Assembly: GCA_920105625.2 (NCBI GenBank)
Contig: OV050030.1
Location: 181,416,315-181,480,314 of the forward strand
Source of the DNA: Clusia tigrina
Taxonomy: Eukaryota > Arthropoda > Insecta > Diptera > Clusiidae
Direction of reading: 5' to 3'
Length of the DNA stretch: 64,000 nucleotides
In this document: piece after piece, positions 9,919 through 20,326 of the stretch
How the letters are laid out: each line of letters begins with the position of its first letter
How positions within the stretch are numbered: position 1 is the first letter of the stretch
Translations under genes and position numbers: made by a program
The notes under the pieces: model-generated
What the model saw: the letters and a program-made list of their open reading frames with translations, nothing else
The model's database searches: none
Told to the model about the DNA's origin: nothing

Positions 9919-10745
9919 TCAGGGTTGATGAAGGACGAGGTGGCTCCTGTATCTATTAAAAATCTTAAGGGTCGCCCAAAAGGTGATGAAATCTAAATGT
10001 AGGGTAAAGCACATCTGTGTTTGTTGACGTCTATGTATCCAATCGGTTTCTTGAGGCGTATAGGGGAAAATGTATGGTTTCCTCAATGTTAGAGGTTTCA
10101 TGATTATCCGATTCTTGCTGTTGAGATAGGTTTTCTTGATTGATGTTATGAAATTCCTTGGTTCTATATGCCCTTGTAAAGGTAGTTCTATTGCTTTGGA
10201 AGTTAGTTTTATTGTCGGGTTCTTGCTTGAGTAGCATAATTGCTTGTCTTGGAGTAAAGGGTTGATTAAAGTGGTTATTGTTTCGTTTACCGGTACCTCG
10301 CTGGAAGTGCCTTTCATAAGGATTAGAGTTATACTGCCTATTCGTTTGATACTTGATTATGGGGTCTATTATTCCTTTGGAATGAATATTGTCTATTATC
10401 GTAATATTGATTATTCTGGTGGTATGTATGTCTATTATCGTAATATTGATTATTCTGGTAGTAATGTTTTGTTCTTTGAGGCAAAATGATAATGCTGTTT
10501 GCATATCCTCAGGACGCATAGCTCTAATTATTGCACCTATTGGTTCTTTTATCCCGGATAGAAATGTGTTTAGACACATTTCTGTGAAAAGTTCTATTTT
10601 CGATGAGAGTACTTTGTGGTATTTTTCACCAATAAGGATGAGTTTGTATGTTTTGGAGTTGTGGGTTTGCCATTTCAATTTCTTCTGGAATTGAGTTTAG
10701 ACCTCTATACTTTTTGCTTGTACTTAGTTTTGACAGTGCTAAAGT
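9919..10745 (-). pseudogene. Family 2 gag, C-terminal half
   Basis: Contains a gag-like block FLSGIKEPIGAIIRAM followed by RPEDMQTALSF, then an Asn/Tyr-rich tail without zinc knuckles, as in 17.6-type Gag. A 33-base direct duplication (plus strand tctattatcgtaatattgat twice, near 10391-10460) adds a repeated NITIID-like segment. The frame changes near 10300 and again near 10680. The N-terminal half of gag is absent, which marks the truncated end of the element. In related elements Gag forms the particle core. Confidence 0.7.
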
Positions 10746-11159
10746 TTTAGCTTTTCTTTTGAACATAAATTTTTTTTGTATGGGATTTTAAGAATAATTT
10801 ACAGTTTCTTCGTTTCAATTGAGTAATAACAAATATTCTTGACAATAGTTTACAATATAATATAAGTTTATATAAAAAAAAAATTTTGTATTTTTCAGAA
10901 TTTTTGAAATTTAGGTGGTAAATATAATTAACTCACAAGCAGTGTCCTATTATGATCTTCATTGAGAAATAGTGTGCAATTCTGTGTTTGTGGTTCTTTC
11001 GACAGTCAAACAAGATATTTGTTTGAGAGCTGGTTCTGGCGGTAAATGGATTGAAATCCAACGACGATTCCAGGATGTTCGCTCCAATAACTAGAATTCA
11101 CTTGATATGCAGTCAAGGAATCCTGTATTATTTTTAATTATTTTATTTAAAAAAAATTT
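10746..11159. other. Unassigned joint between family 2 and copy 1a
   Basis: AT-rich, no supported ORF, and no match that I can see to either flanking element. On the minus strand an ATG near 10768 opens a short basic stretch that merges with the gag remnant, but this is not convincing as a real start. Confidence 0.3.
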
Positions 11160-12120
11160 TATAAATGAAGTAGAGCAAATACAGCTTTTTCTACCCAAGG
11201 CCATTACGAAATTTTTCGTATTCCATTTTGGCTTTAAGAAAGCGGCTGCCACATTCCAGAGGCTTATGAAATCAGTTTTAGGAGAATTGGTAGGTGTTGA
11301 CTATCTAGTATATCTAGACGATGTCATTATATTCAGCACGTCACTGCAAGAACGCACTACATCGTTAGAAAAGGTTTTCAATAAATTAAATGATGCAAAT
11401 TTAAAACTTCAGTTAGATAAAAAGTGTTTGTTTTCAAAACACAAAACGGAGTTTTTAGGCCATATCATAACTCCAAGTAGCATTAAAGAAAATCCAATTA
11501 AAATTGAGGCTATCCAAAACTTCTCTGTACCCAAAACCGAGAAAGAAGTTAAACAATTTCTAGTGCTTACAGGATTTTACGGATATTTATAAAAATTTTG
11601 GCACAGATAACCAAACCACTTACAAAATACCGTAAAAAAGGAGAACAAATTACTTACTGCGATAGCGAATATATCAAAGCAGTGGAAACCATAAAAACTC
11701 TTATTGTAAAATATCCCAACTACGAAAAAAATGTACCTTGACAACCGATGCGTCACCTTATTTGCGTCAAGACGGACTTTATTTGTTTTGCGAGTAGAAC
11801 TCTTAATAAACATGAAATTAGTTACTCAACGACGGAGAAAGAATTACTTGCGATTGTGTAGTCGACAAAATATTATTTTCGTCCGTATTTATATGGAAAA
11901 TTCGTAGTAAATAGTGACCATAGACCACTTCAGTAGTTAAACAATATAAAAGAACCAAATGCTAAACTTCAGCGTTGGAAAATAAAACTAAACGAGTATA
12001 ATTTTCACGTCAAATTGATACACGGTAAAGATAACTATGTAGTCGATGCTCTTTCGAGAGCTAAAATTGAGAGTTGCAACAATAATGAAACTGATTCGAA
12101 TGTAACTAAAATGATATAAG
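11160..12120 (+). pseudogene. Family 1 RT core and RNase H (copy 1a)
   Basis: The open piece 11107-11592 includes FHFGFKKAAATFQRLMKSVL, the catalytic [27 protein letters not shown] and VPKTEKEVKQFL. A stop at 11590 is followed by RNase H sequence in shifting frames: TDA-equivalent block lost near 11745, [14 protein letters not shown] then a [20 protein letters not shown], and a DALSRAK end. Copy 1b has the same TAG after ELLAIV and a broken active-site region, so several lesions were inherited from a common parent. Confidence 0.85.
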
Positions 12121-12443
12121 AATAACTCAAATTATAACGGAATGTCCCCCCTTAACACATTCAAACGACAATTTATTTTTGAAAAATCCAATATGAATAA
12201 TGAAACTTTAAACAAGAAATATTTAAAAATACTAGAAACCCTTTCCACTACACTGAAATGACAAAAGAATTCGCCAAAAAAGTTATTATAAACCATCGAA
12301 CCGGAAACAGGAATGCAATAATTTTCGAGAATGACAGAGGTTTTATATTTTTTCAATAAATTTATGTTCAATTAATAAAACAATCACCAACTAATAAGGT
12401 ACAAAAACAATTCAGGAAGCAATATTTTTACCCCAGATACATT
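11160..12443 (+). mobile_element. Errantivirus-like family 1, copy 1a, middle segment
   Basis: Nearly identical over its whole length to copy 1b at about 38875-40139. It covers the RT core, RNase H and the start of the integrase region. It resumes with the bases aatgaagtagagcaaatac shared with 1b and stops after ccagatacatttccga at 12443, where sequence of a different integrase begins. Confidence 0.85.
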
Positions 12444-12454
12444 TCCGAATTGTT

Positions 12455-13045
12455 TTGCCATTTATCGATAGATTCTCTAATTTCGCCACCGCATATTACC
12501 TTGAAGATAGAAATCACAGAACGATTATTGAAAAACTAAGAGATCTCAGATCACAAAAGGGTCATTTTAAGAAACTAATCACAGATAATGAATTTAAAAG
12601 TATGAACGTAAAAGACTACTTACGAAACGAGAACAAAGAACTTCATTTCGTAAAAGCAAACCACCACACAGGAAACTCTGATATCGAACGGCTACACAAT
12701 ACATTAGCAGAGAGAATAAGAATTCTAAATATCGAAAACAAGCAACTTAGCATAAAAGAGAAAATATGTAGGGCAATAGAATGGTATAATAATAGTTACC
12801 ACTCAACAATAAAGGAAAAACCAATTAATGTACAACAAGGGAAGTGTGACAAAAGTCAGATCTATACAAATTCCATTAAAGAAAAAACTAGGTACATAAT
12901 TAAACACAACACAAACAGAGAACACTATTCAGAAAATAGATCAGAAGGCCACATCAAAAATTATAAAAGTGTGAGGCATAAGGAAGAGCCAAAATATACT
13001 ATGAAAGCACTAGGAAATATTAAAGAGAAACTAATTTGCAGGTAA
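12455..13045 (+). pseudogene. Family 3 integrase, catalytic core and C-terminus
   Basis: Open reading frame of 196 codons ending at TAA. Seen: FIDRFSNFATAYYLED (the strand that follows the first catalytic Asp), ITDNEFKSMNVKDYL with the second Asp, and NSDIERLHNTLAERIRI with the Glu. The zinc domain and the first catalytic Asp lie before the junction at 12443, where copy 1a sequence takes over, so the enzyme is headless. The C-terminal 80 residues are Lys-rich. It most resembles 17.6/297-type integrases. Confidence 0.8.
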
Positions 13046-14407
13046 AATGGATGTTAATATTATTCCTGATATTGTGGACAGCGAACGTAGGCCACACCCA
13101 TCTGCTAATGGAGAAGATAGAAACCAACCTACACCGAACTAACAGTAGACAACGTCGCTCTCGTTAAAAACTACGATACAATACTACACTTTATAAATCC
13201 ATACGAAATCTTAGATATAGTCCACAACTTACAAAATAATATAAAAAAATCAAACCTACAAGAAAAATCGATTGCTTTAGAAATACAATTAAATAACACC
13301 CGAAACAAAATTTATACATTAATTCCACACAGAGAAAAACGTGGACTATTTAATTTTATGGGTATTGCACAAAAATGGCTTTATGGAACAATGAATGATG
13401 AATACAGACAAGAAATAAAAGGACACCTTAACGTAATTAACAAACAATCACAATGCTATACAAAACCTTAACAGTCAGATAAAAATTAACCAAAACTTCA
13501 ACGAAACCTTCTCCATATTGAAAAACGCAATCGATAAAGACAGAATACTAATACAAAATAAACTTAATGACATTAGTGGTCAATCAAGCACTATACAGAC
13601 AAACACTATATATAGACTTCATATTAAGGATACAAATTTTACAAGATAACATTGACCATACACAGGACAACATTGCATCTGCTAGACTTGGCACTATTCA
13701 TAGCAATTTACTAACAAACGAGGAAATAGAGGCATACAAAATCGACCTAGATAAGTTACAAAATATAAAATTAAGCACAATTCTAGACCATAATAAAAAT
13801 ATTATATTTGTTATAAGAATACCAAAAGATACTGTTATTCTACAAAGAATATAACTTCACCCAATGGCAGATAACCATAATTTAGAATATATGTTTGAAC
13901 CGCAAGAAATTGTCAAATATGAAAAAGAGATATACAATTATGTAGGAGACAGGAATATTAAAAATTTAAGAAGATAAAAAACTGTATATTGAAAAAGAAC
14001 TGCATGCACATATTTAATAACATATCCGAAATTATAAAATTAATTAATGGAATTATACTAGCAAAAAACAAACATTTAGCAAATTTCTCAAATACTTGTG
14101 ACGAACGTAAATTAATTTTAGATGGAAATTATTTATTTAACTTCAACAACTGTTCAATCATTATAAAAAATAATAAAATACAGAAAGACAGTTTAAACAA
14201 AGTTTCACGATACCAAACTATTTGGAAAGCATTAAAGATTCAAATAAAAAGCTAACATTTGACAACTTAATTCTAGAAAAAATTCAAAATCTGAAAGAAA
14301 TCAGTGAAATTAAATATTCCAAGCACGAAAAATATGCATTTGGAAGAACTTTAGTAATAATTATAATTGTAATTATAATATTTATTGTAACAAAAACCTG
14401 CAAGTAA
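13046..14407 (+). pseudogene. Family 3 env-like region, frameshifted
   Basis: Follows the integrase without a gap, as env does in errantiviruses. A short basic motif followed by a Gly/Phe-rich segment at about 13333-13380 fits the furin-type cleavage site and fusion segment of insect F-type envelope proteins. A hydrophobic, Ile/Val-rich membrane span of about 16 residues lies at 14350-14397, just before the terminal TGCAAGTAA. Between them the coding is split over at least four pieces (for example 13567-13854, 13989-14255 and 14222-14407) by stops and shifts. No functional product is possible as it stands. Confidence 0.75.
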
Positions 14408-14445
14408 AGATAAAAAATATGATGCCTCAGGAGTGTCCTCAAACT

Positions 14446-14456
14446 AAGGGAGGAGG
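14446..14456 (+). other. Polypurine tract of family 3
   Basis: AAGGGAGGAGG directly precedes AGTTACGCCAGC, the start of the LTR. Same arrangement as in family 2. Confidence 0.8.
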
Positions 14457-15075
14457 AGTTACGCCAGCAGATGCTGCGAACCCTAAATCTAACACCAAAC
14501 GTCAGCTGAGATATCATTCTTATCAAGTATGAATCTCACAAATTACCACCAAAGCAGTTTATGCATTTTCCAACTCTCTTTCATATTTCCATTCGAGACC
14601 ATTCTCAAGTGCAACGACACAAACCTCCCAAAGAGCGAACTCAGTACGAGCAGTACAATGATATAAATCAGCTGAAGTGCAATGACATAAACAATCCAAA
14701 AAGCAAAGTTAGTACGATCAGTACAATGACATAAATTAACTGAAGTGCAATGACATAAACAACCCCTAAATGCAACGTCTGCAATTCTCAGTGCATTAGC
14801 ACTTGTTCAGCTACGGCTTTGCACAATGCTTATTGGTGGTTATAGACATTTACCTCTCTTTCTCTCTCCTACATAATTTTGGAAAATACATTTGTGGCTA
14901 CAGCAGCGATAACAAATAATCGATGTAAATAAGTTACTAAGCGTAAGTAATTTAAAATTGTTAGTTTAGTTTTAAGTTACACTCCGTAATAAAAGCAACA
15001 TTGAACCAAAGTTCCCTCAGCGTTTTATTAACGTAGCTCGCGTGAAGCCGCATTTCGAATTGCTTCATATAATTA
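14457..15075 (+). repeat. Family 3 3' LTR with internal 64-bp duplication
   Basis: Begins AGTTACGCC after the polypurine tract. It contains two diverged tandem units (about 14644-14700 and 14709-14765, both with cagtacaatga.ataaat and gaagtgcaatgacataaaca). There is a polyadenylation hexamer AATAAA at about 14987. The 3' edge is uncertain because no 5' LTR is available for comparison. Confidence 0.6.
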
Positions 15076-15079
15076 CATT

Positions 15080-15305
15080 CTTTCTAGATTAATTATCAAA
15101 CGGGCAACCGATATAGCGCGCCATTGTGATATACTTTAAGTCTAAAAGATAAAAAACAAAATATTAAAATGAAGTAAGAAAACAAAATAACGTTGTAAAA
15201 ATTGTACTTACTGTATTTGCTCTTATTATTCGTGTTCTCATTTGTATTCAGTTCCCATGAAAGAAAAAGTTCACGAGTACGTGATCAAATCCAGAAGAGG
15301 GGAGA
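15080..15305 (+). pseudogene. Env tail of family 1 (copy 1a end)
   Basis: A leucine/phenylalanine-rich membrane-span-like stretch at about 15195-15250 is followed by a short charged tail. That tail runs into the polypurine tract agaagaggggaga at 15293-15305. This is how env ends in 17.6-type errantiviruses, so it is probably the 3' end of copy 1a after the family 3 interruption. The remainder of the env is missing. Confidence 0.55.
15293..15305 (+). other. Polypurine tract 5' of the shared LTR
   Basis: AGAAGAGGGGAGA sits immediately before the LTR start AGTAATGTAG. Its presence upstream of an LTR that is also followed by a primer site shows that the LTR ends one element and starts another. 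Confidence 0.8.
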
Positions 15306-15544
15306 AGTAATGTAGTAACGTATCCTAACGTAGTAATATTTCAAATAACATCACATTCGAGATATGACATTGGCAACACTGGACACTTGATGGTTTCTGA
15401 TTGAAGGTACAACATTGGGCAGTAGTTGTATGACTCCACAGCAATATATTTTTTAATCATGGAATCGTAATATAACGTTTGATAAAATAAAGATTTTGTA
15501 ATAAAGAACACTTAAACCTAAACAGGCGTGTTTATTTACGTTAT
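15306..15544 (+). repeat. Shared LTR of family 1 (3' of 1a, 5' of 1b)
   Basis: A 239-bp block running from AGTAATGTAGTAACG to TTTACGTTAT, with AATAAA at about 15486 and 15501. It has a polypurine tract on its left and a tRNA-Ser primer site on its right. No second copy of this LTR is visible after the end of copy 1b. Confidence 0.8.
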
Positions 15545-15556
15545 TGGCGCAGTCGG
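15545..15556 (+). other. Primer-binding site of copy 1b, tRNA-Ser type
   Basis: TGGCGCAGTCGG follows the LTR directly. It matches the complement of the tRNA-Ser 3' end and is identical to the site at 2677. Confidence 0.85.
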
Positions 15557-15733
15557 TTTAAACGAACAAAGTGTTGAATGAAAATTGACATAAGTCGGTG
15601 TAAAGTTAAACGAAATTGTTAAACGAAAATTAACGCAACTTAAAAAATTAGTATTGTTGGAAAAAAAACTTGATGGCTAAATAGTTATGAGAACTACTGG
15701 AAAAAATTAAAATTGAAAACAACGAAAAAAACA

Positions 15734-16080
15734 ATGGAAAATCGAAACATAATCGTTGAGCACATACACTTTTACGTGGATGAGATCACTGCAAACCTTA
15801 ACTACATACCAAAAGTTGAAAAAAATTGTATCTCAATTGTATACTGAGACTGCTACGAGGACCGGCACTTGCAAGGAGGGTGCAACCCAGTGATTGGAAC
15901 ACGCTGAAACAACTGATAATCGACGAATTTAATGAGTCAACTCCTATACCTACACAAATATTAGAATTCAATAATATTAAGTTCAGAAATGTGAAACAAC
16001 TGTGCAACGACATAAATACTTTAGTTTGTAAAATAAAAGATAGTATTAAACTAAGTACTAAAACGTCTGAATCTCAAAAA
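15734..16080 (+). pseudogene. Family 1 gag N-terminal part (copy 1b)
   Basis: An ATG at 15734 opens MENRNIIVEHIHFYVDEIT, the expected start after a leader of about 180 bases. A stop at about 15845 and a frame change lead to the gag core (open 15826-16170): NTLKQLIIDEFNESTPIPTQ, then a linker rich in Asn and Lys. Part of the N-terminal domain seems deleted near 15840, because the join is abrupt. The copia element is inserted after base 16085. Confidence 0.75.
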
Positions 16081-16085
16081 TTTCT

Positions 16086-16242
16086 TGTCAGAATAAGCGC
16101 AATGAACAACAACACGACCGTTCAGTTTAGCCGGTTTATTAGAAAGAAAGATGATTACATGACACAGTAAGAACAAGAAGTTAGACCTTGACAGCAGTTT
16201 GGTTGCCTATACTTATATTAACTTTGGTACTATATACCTACA
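16086..16242 (-). repeat. Copia 3' LTR
   Basis: 157 bp, plus-strand ends TGTCAG and ACCTACA. It differs from the copy at 20327-20483 at roughly ten positions counted by eye, with no length change. Confidence 0.95.
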
Positions 16243-16345
16243 TACTCTGCCTCTACCCAAATGCGATTACACAAAAATTTTATCAGAATCCAGAATTTAT
16301 ATACATAGTGGCAAAATTTGCACAAAAATATAGTTCAATCAAAAA

Positions 16346-16654
16346 TTAAGTAAATTCAATGTTTAACAGTTTACAAAAAATGTGATGTTTATCTTTAGTT
16401 AGACATTTTGTAAAAACATCAGCTACATTTTCCGAAGATGGAATGTACTGGATAGCAATCTCGTTCGAAAGATGTTTGTCACGAATGTAATGGTACTTGA
16501 TGTCTATGTGTTTGCTGCGTTTGTGAGCAATGGGATTTTGGACCAAGAATTGCGCGCCTTGGTTGTCACAAAAAATTGTTTTTGCGCGACACATCGCGAT
16601 ATATTCCGCTTCCATGGAACTTAGCGAGACCAGATGCTGTTTTTCGACTCCCAT
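16346..16654 (-). pseudogene. Copia RNase H, C-terminal part
   Basis: Seen: KQHLVSLSSMEAEYIAMCRA (catalytic Glu), IFCDNQGAQFLVQNP (catalytic Asp), and AHKRSKHIDIKYHYIRD. Compared with copia relatives, about 15 residues are missing between the AMCRA and the IFCDNQ blocks. It ends with TAA shortly before the 3' LTR. A frame change at about 16640 separates it from the TDADWGS block. Confidence 0.9.
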
Positions 16655-17283
16655 GCGATGGGGGTGCCACCAAAAAATAGAACAAATCCACTGTAGGATT
16701 TGCGATCAGTCGACTCAGAACCCCAATCTGCGTCTGTAAAACATACCAAATCTTTGTTATTACATTTGTATGTTAACGTACCTTTAGAATTATCTTTTAA
16801 ATATTGCATGACATGTTTCTTCGCTGCGAAGTGCTCCTTGTGTGGATGTGCGTGAAACGGCGCCAATTTTGACACGATATGTGCGATGTCAGGTCGTGAT
16901 ATTACCGATAAATTGGTTAGGCCTCCAATGAGCGGTTGATAGCTCTTTATATCGAACTCTTCGCAGTCCTTTTCGCCGCACTTTTGCAAAACAGTGTCCG
17001 CTGCGAATGGTGTAGTGGCTGGTTTGCACTCGGGCATATTCCACCGCTCCAGAAGCTCACGCGTATACCGATTTTGCTTAATTAATATATCGCTGCGCAG
17101 TCCGTCTCGCTCGAATTCCATCCTCAAATAGAATTTTATAGGACCTCGATCAACTGCTTCAACCTGCGCACTGAGTTGCTTAACGATGTTGCGCATTGTT
17201 GATTCGAGAGAGCACGCCAAAAAAATATTATCAACATAAAGTGTTATGATGTTAATTTCTCCATCTCTCATCATGGTGTACAA
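16621..17283 (-). pseudogene. Copia reverse transcriptase, C-terminal half
   Basis: The active-site motif reads LYVDNIFLA where copia elements have YVDD, so the second of the two metal-binding aspartates is Asn. Downstream: IKFYLRMEFERDG, NRYTRELLERWNMPECKPAT, YQPLIGGLTNLSVISRPDIA, and LTYKCNNKDLVCFTDADWGS, which is the start of RNase H. About 65 bases of RT between this piece and 17347 read only in another frame. The change in YVDD would abolish polymerisation even without the frameshifts. Confidence 0.9.
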
Positions 17284-17346
17284 ACATGAGTCCGTCTGGC
17301 ATCGAGTGAAACCAATTTGAGAAAGAATAACTTTGATTTTGGTGTT

Positions 17347-18174
17347 CTAATCTCTGCCTGCTTGCTTAACCCCGTACAATGATTTCTTTAATTTGCAGAT
17401 TTTTTTCTCCGGCTGGCGCATAAAAACGTCTTCTGACAGCTCTCCGTTGAGGTATGCCGCTACGATGTCAATATACTTAACAAGAAGTTTATGTTTCGCA
17501 GCAAGTGCAAGCATAAGCCGAATAGTTGAGTGCCTCACTACTGGTGCGCATGTGTAAAAAAAATCTTCAAACTTCATCTGACCGCATCCTTGTGCAACTA
17601 AACGGGCTTTGCGCTTTTCTATTGTTCCATCAGCGTTGAATTTGGTTGTCAAAACCCATCTGCATCCGATAACGTTTATTCCTGCTGGACAGTCAACCAA
17701 CTCCCATGTGCCATTTTTTATTAAACTATCAAATTCCACCTGCATCGCGTTATGCCACTGAGTCCCGTTTGCTGACTTGCTGATTGGATTTGTAATAATA
17801 CCGTTCAATGATTCAGTGACATACAGTTTGCTCGGCCTGTCAGGTCTGCCAGTGCGATTTATTCGCGGTCTGCCTCTCTTCCGCTTTCCCGCATCGACTT
17901 CCACCGCTTCGTCAGAGGACCATTCTTGCTCTTGAGCCTCTCTTCCATCCGAACTTTCTTGTACCTCTCTTGCATATACGCCTACGGGCGTTGCAGTGCG
18001 CGCTATATCTGCGCTAATGCTCTCACGATCGCTGCTAATATCTTCGCCGTCTTCATTGCCTGTGCCATCAATACCTGCGCTGTTCGCGTTAGCGCGCTCG
18101 CTACTGCTACTTCTATTGTTGGTCTCATAGTTTGGCTCTCCGTAAACGAAGAATCTATCCTTGACGTTTTCCAC
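17347..18174 (-). pseudogene. Copia reverse transcriptase, N-terminal half
   Basis: After an acidic, Ser-rich linker (residues 1-130) come the copia RT blocks: WHNAMQVEFDSLIKNGTWEL, GCRWVLTTKFNADG, RKARLVAQGCGQ, APVVRHSTIRLMLALAA, and YIDIVAAYLNGELSEDVFMR with the first catalytic Asp, then KLKKSLYGVKQAGR. A stop (TAG) follows at 17347, just before the block that normally continues to the YVDD motif. Confidence 0.92.
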
Positions 18175-18245
18175 TGTTTGATCTGCGACAGCTGTATCAC
18201 TTAATATAATTGAGTTTTCGAAGAAATTGACGTCCCGTGAAATAG

Positions 18246-19097
18246 TTATAGTTTTCGATGCTTTGTTATATAGCCATAACCCTTCGTATTGCTCGCGTAG
18301 CCAACAAAAACCAGTTGTGTACCTTTTGGCTCAAATTTCGACCGATTCCTATTCTTGTCGAGTGCAACAGCATTACAGCCAAACGTTCGGATATTTGCTA
18401 CAGATGGTTTCCTCTCGAACCAAAGTTCATATGGAGTTTCGTCATTCAATATCCTTTTAGGAGAACGATTACGTATGTACGTAGCATTATTTACAGCCTC
18501 CGACCATAAGCTTTGAGGAAGATGCGCTGTTTCCAGCATACACCGAGCCATTTCGACGAGCGTTCTCCGCTATGCCATTCTGCTGTGGTGCGTAGCTAAC
18601 TGTCTTCTGATGCACGATGCCATATCGCTTGAAGAAATTATTGAAATTTGTGTTTACATTCTCCAACCCGTTGTCGATCCTTAAGCATTCAGCTTGCGTC
18701 CAGTCTGCTTCTCCATACGCGTTATGAAGTCCACGAAAGTTTCATAGGCCTACGATTTGTGCTGCAAAAATTTAATTTTTGCATACCTCGAGTAATCATC
18801 AATGAAGGTGATGAAGTATCTCGAACCACCTTGTGAGCAAACGCGCATTGGACCACAAATGTCGGTGTGGACCACTTCTAGAGCACTAGTTATATTTACA
18901 TTAGGATAGCACCTCAACGGCTTCGTGCTAATTTTGCAAACTGCACAAGTAACACTTTGGAATTCTTTTGGATTGTCTATATTTAAACCACGAACCATAT
19001 TTTTATTAGACAGTTTGTACAAGTCATTAACATTTATATACCCATACCTGGGATGCCACAGTTCGATTTCTTGCTTTTTAGTAAACGTGGTATACAA
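18246..19097 (-). pseudogene. Copia integrase
   Basis: The zinc domain is visible (WHPRYGYINVNDL, CAVCKIS); the usual HxxxH is altered, since the expected WHxRxGH now reads WHPRYGY. First catalytic Asp in HTDICGPM; the strand YFITFIDDYSRY follows. The second Asp (RIDNG) and the Glu (NGIAENA) lie at about 18690 and 18570, in frames broken by at least two shifts. The C-terminal part SLWSEAVNNATYIRNRSPK and RTFGCNAVALDK is open at 18551-18246. Typical copia layout with integrase before RT. Confidence 0.88.
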
Positions 19098-19100
19098 ATA

Positions 19101-19385
19101 TTAATTTTTACCACTTTTTAGAAATTTAGTACAGAAAATGCCGCAGCTCATTTTTGCTGAGAACACTAATTTATTATGCTGCGTTTTAATCACCGCTTCG
19201 TCTTTGTGAAATTGTACCTTATGACCATTGCTGATTATTTTACTCACTGACAAGAAATTAGAATGTAAGTTCGGCACATACAACACGTCGCACAATGTAA
19301 TGTCAGAGGTTACTAATTTTAGAGTCACATTACCTATACCCATTGCATTCACACTTTCGCACGAAGCTAGTATTACTTTCTGCAC
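19101..19385 (-). pseudogene. Copia protease C-terminal part
   Basis: A shifted frame continues the protease: GIGNVTLKLVTSDITLCDVL, VPNLHSNFLSVSKIISNG, ending FLKSGKN then TAA. The LHSNFLSVSKI block is characteristic of copia proteins between protease and integrase. The frameshift near 19370 separates it from the DSGAS active site. Confidence 0.85.
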
Positions 19386-20235
19386 GCGATTCTATATCGA
19401 AAAAAAACTTTTTTTCTCGGCATATATGCGACGATGCGCCACTATCGAGTATCCATACGTCGCTGCTTCCATCAAGCTCGTTAGTAAGTCTTAATAAGAC
19501 AGACGATGTTCTGTTTCCATTTGTTCTGCATTCCGATCGTTTATGTCCCCGCTTGCCGCACGAATAGCACTTTATATTTCGCCTCGCTGACATATCTCTA
19601 CTGTCACTGCGACCTGATTTAATGCTCTTTTTCCAATTGACGTCGACCTGCTTGACGTTCAGCTGATTCGCTGCCAAAACGCTTTCTCCGCTGACGTCTT
19701 TTTTGACCTTCAACTGCTCGACATTTGGTAGCACTTCGCGACTCTCCATCGTCACAACAAAATTGTCCATATCTTCCGGCAAGCTGCATAGTAGGAAGAT
19801 GCTGAGTAGATCCTTTGGAAAGTCGATTCCAATTTCTTTTAGATCATCCGCAAGGGTACAAAACTCATTGATTTGTTCAGCCCATTTTTCAACGATTTTG
19901 AATCGAATTCGAGCTAGTTTTCTGAACAAACTTACCTTGCGCGCTGGTGTGTTTGTTTTATATAAATTTCTCAATGTATCCAATGCGCCCATTACGGAAG
20001 CACTATTTCTTATGTGGATTAGCTCCGATGACTTGACACACAATATGATCGTTGCTAGCCCCTTTTTGTCCGCCTTTTCCCACACAAGTTGTTCAGCCGC
20101 CGTTGATGTTGCTGGACATGCGTTTTCCACGATATCCCATTGATCCTGTGTAATTAACAGACTTCGCACATGGACCGACCAAAATGTATAATTTTCACTG
20201 TTCAGTTTTTCGACTTGCGAAAACGTATTACTCAT
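19330..20235 (-). pseudogene. Copia gag and protease start
   Basis: The likely start is the Met of MSNTFSQVEKLNSENYTFW at 20235; an upstream in-frame ATG at 20286 lies close to the primer site. Seen: a copia-type gag core (WDIVENACPATST, LRNLYKTNTPARKVSLF), the zinc knuckle CYSCGKRGHKRSEC (CX2CX4HX4C), and the protease active site WILDSGASSHIC. The frame is open for about 300 codons and is then lost near 19370, inside protease. Gag packages the RNA; the protease would process the polyprotein. Best preserved part of this element. Confidence 0.93.
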
Positions 20236-20310
20236 TTTTAATTTTAATTCGACTAACGAACACTTTACAAAAAACTTCCGAAACACGTGTTTAGCTATTG
20301 GCTTTTGGAT

Positions 20311-20324
20311 CTGGGCCCATAACC
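20311..20324 (-). other. Copia primer-binding site, internal tRNA-iMet
   Basis: Minus strand GGTTATGGGCCCAG is complementary to the anticodon-arm region of initiator tRNA-Met. This is the known internal primer of Drosophila copia, rather than a tRNA 3' end. Confidence 0.9.
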
Positions 20325-20326
20325 TT

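Larger units (their letters stand above)
4834..10745 (-). mobile_element. Errantivirus-like element, family 2, 5'-truncated
   Basis: Reading leftwards: partial gag, protease, RT, RNase H, integrase, a decayed env-like region, polypurine tract and 3' LTR. The order and the tRNA-Ser-group type proteins fit the 17.6/297 branch of errantiviruses. The 5' LTR, primer site and N-terminal half of gag are missing; gag similarity ends near 10745. It sits inside copy 1a, but no TSD is left because about 78 bases of the target are gone. Confidence 0.85.
12444..15075 (+). mobile_element. Errantivirus-like family 3, 5'-truncated
   Basis: Starts abruptly inside an integrase that differs clearly from family 1, then continues with an env-like region, a polypurine tract and an LTR. 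It interrupts copy 1a: family 1 sequence lies on the left up to 12443, and a family 1-type env tail plus LTR lie on the right (from about 15080). No TSD is visible, and family 1 pol-env sequence is missing at the joint. The right boundary is approximate. Confidence 0.7.

Noticed and set aside
10244..10694. Plus-strand repeated Tyr/Ile-rich frames
   Set aside because: Antisense of family 2 gag; the repeat is the 33-base duplication of that gag.
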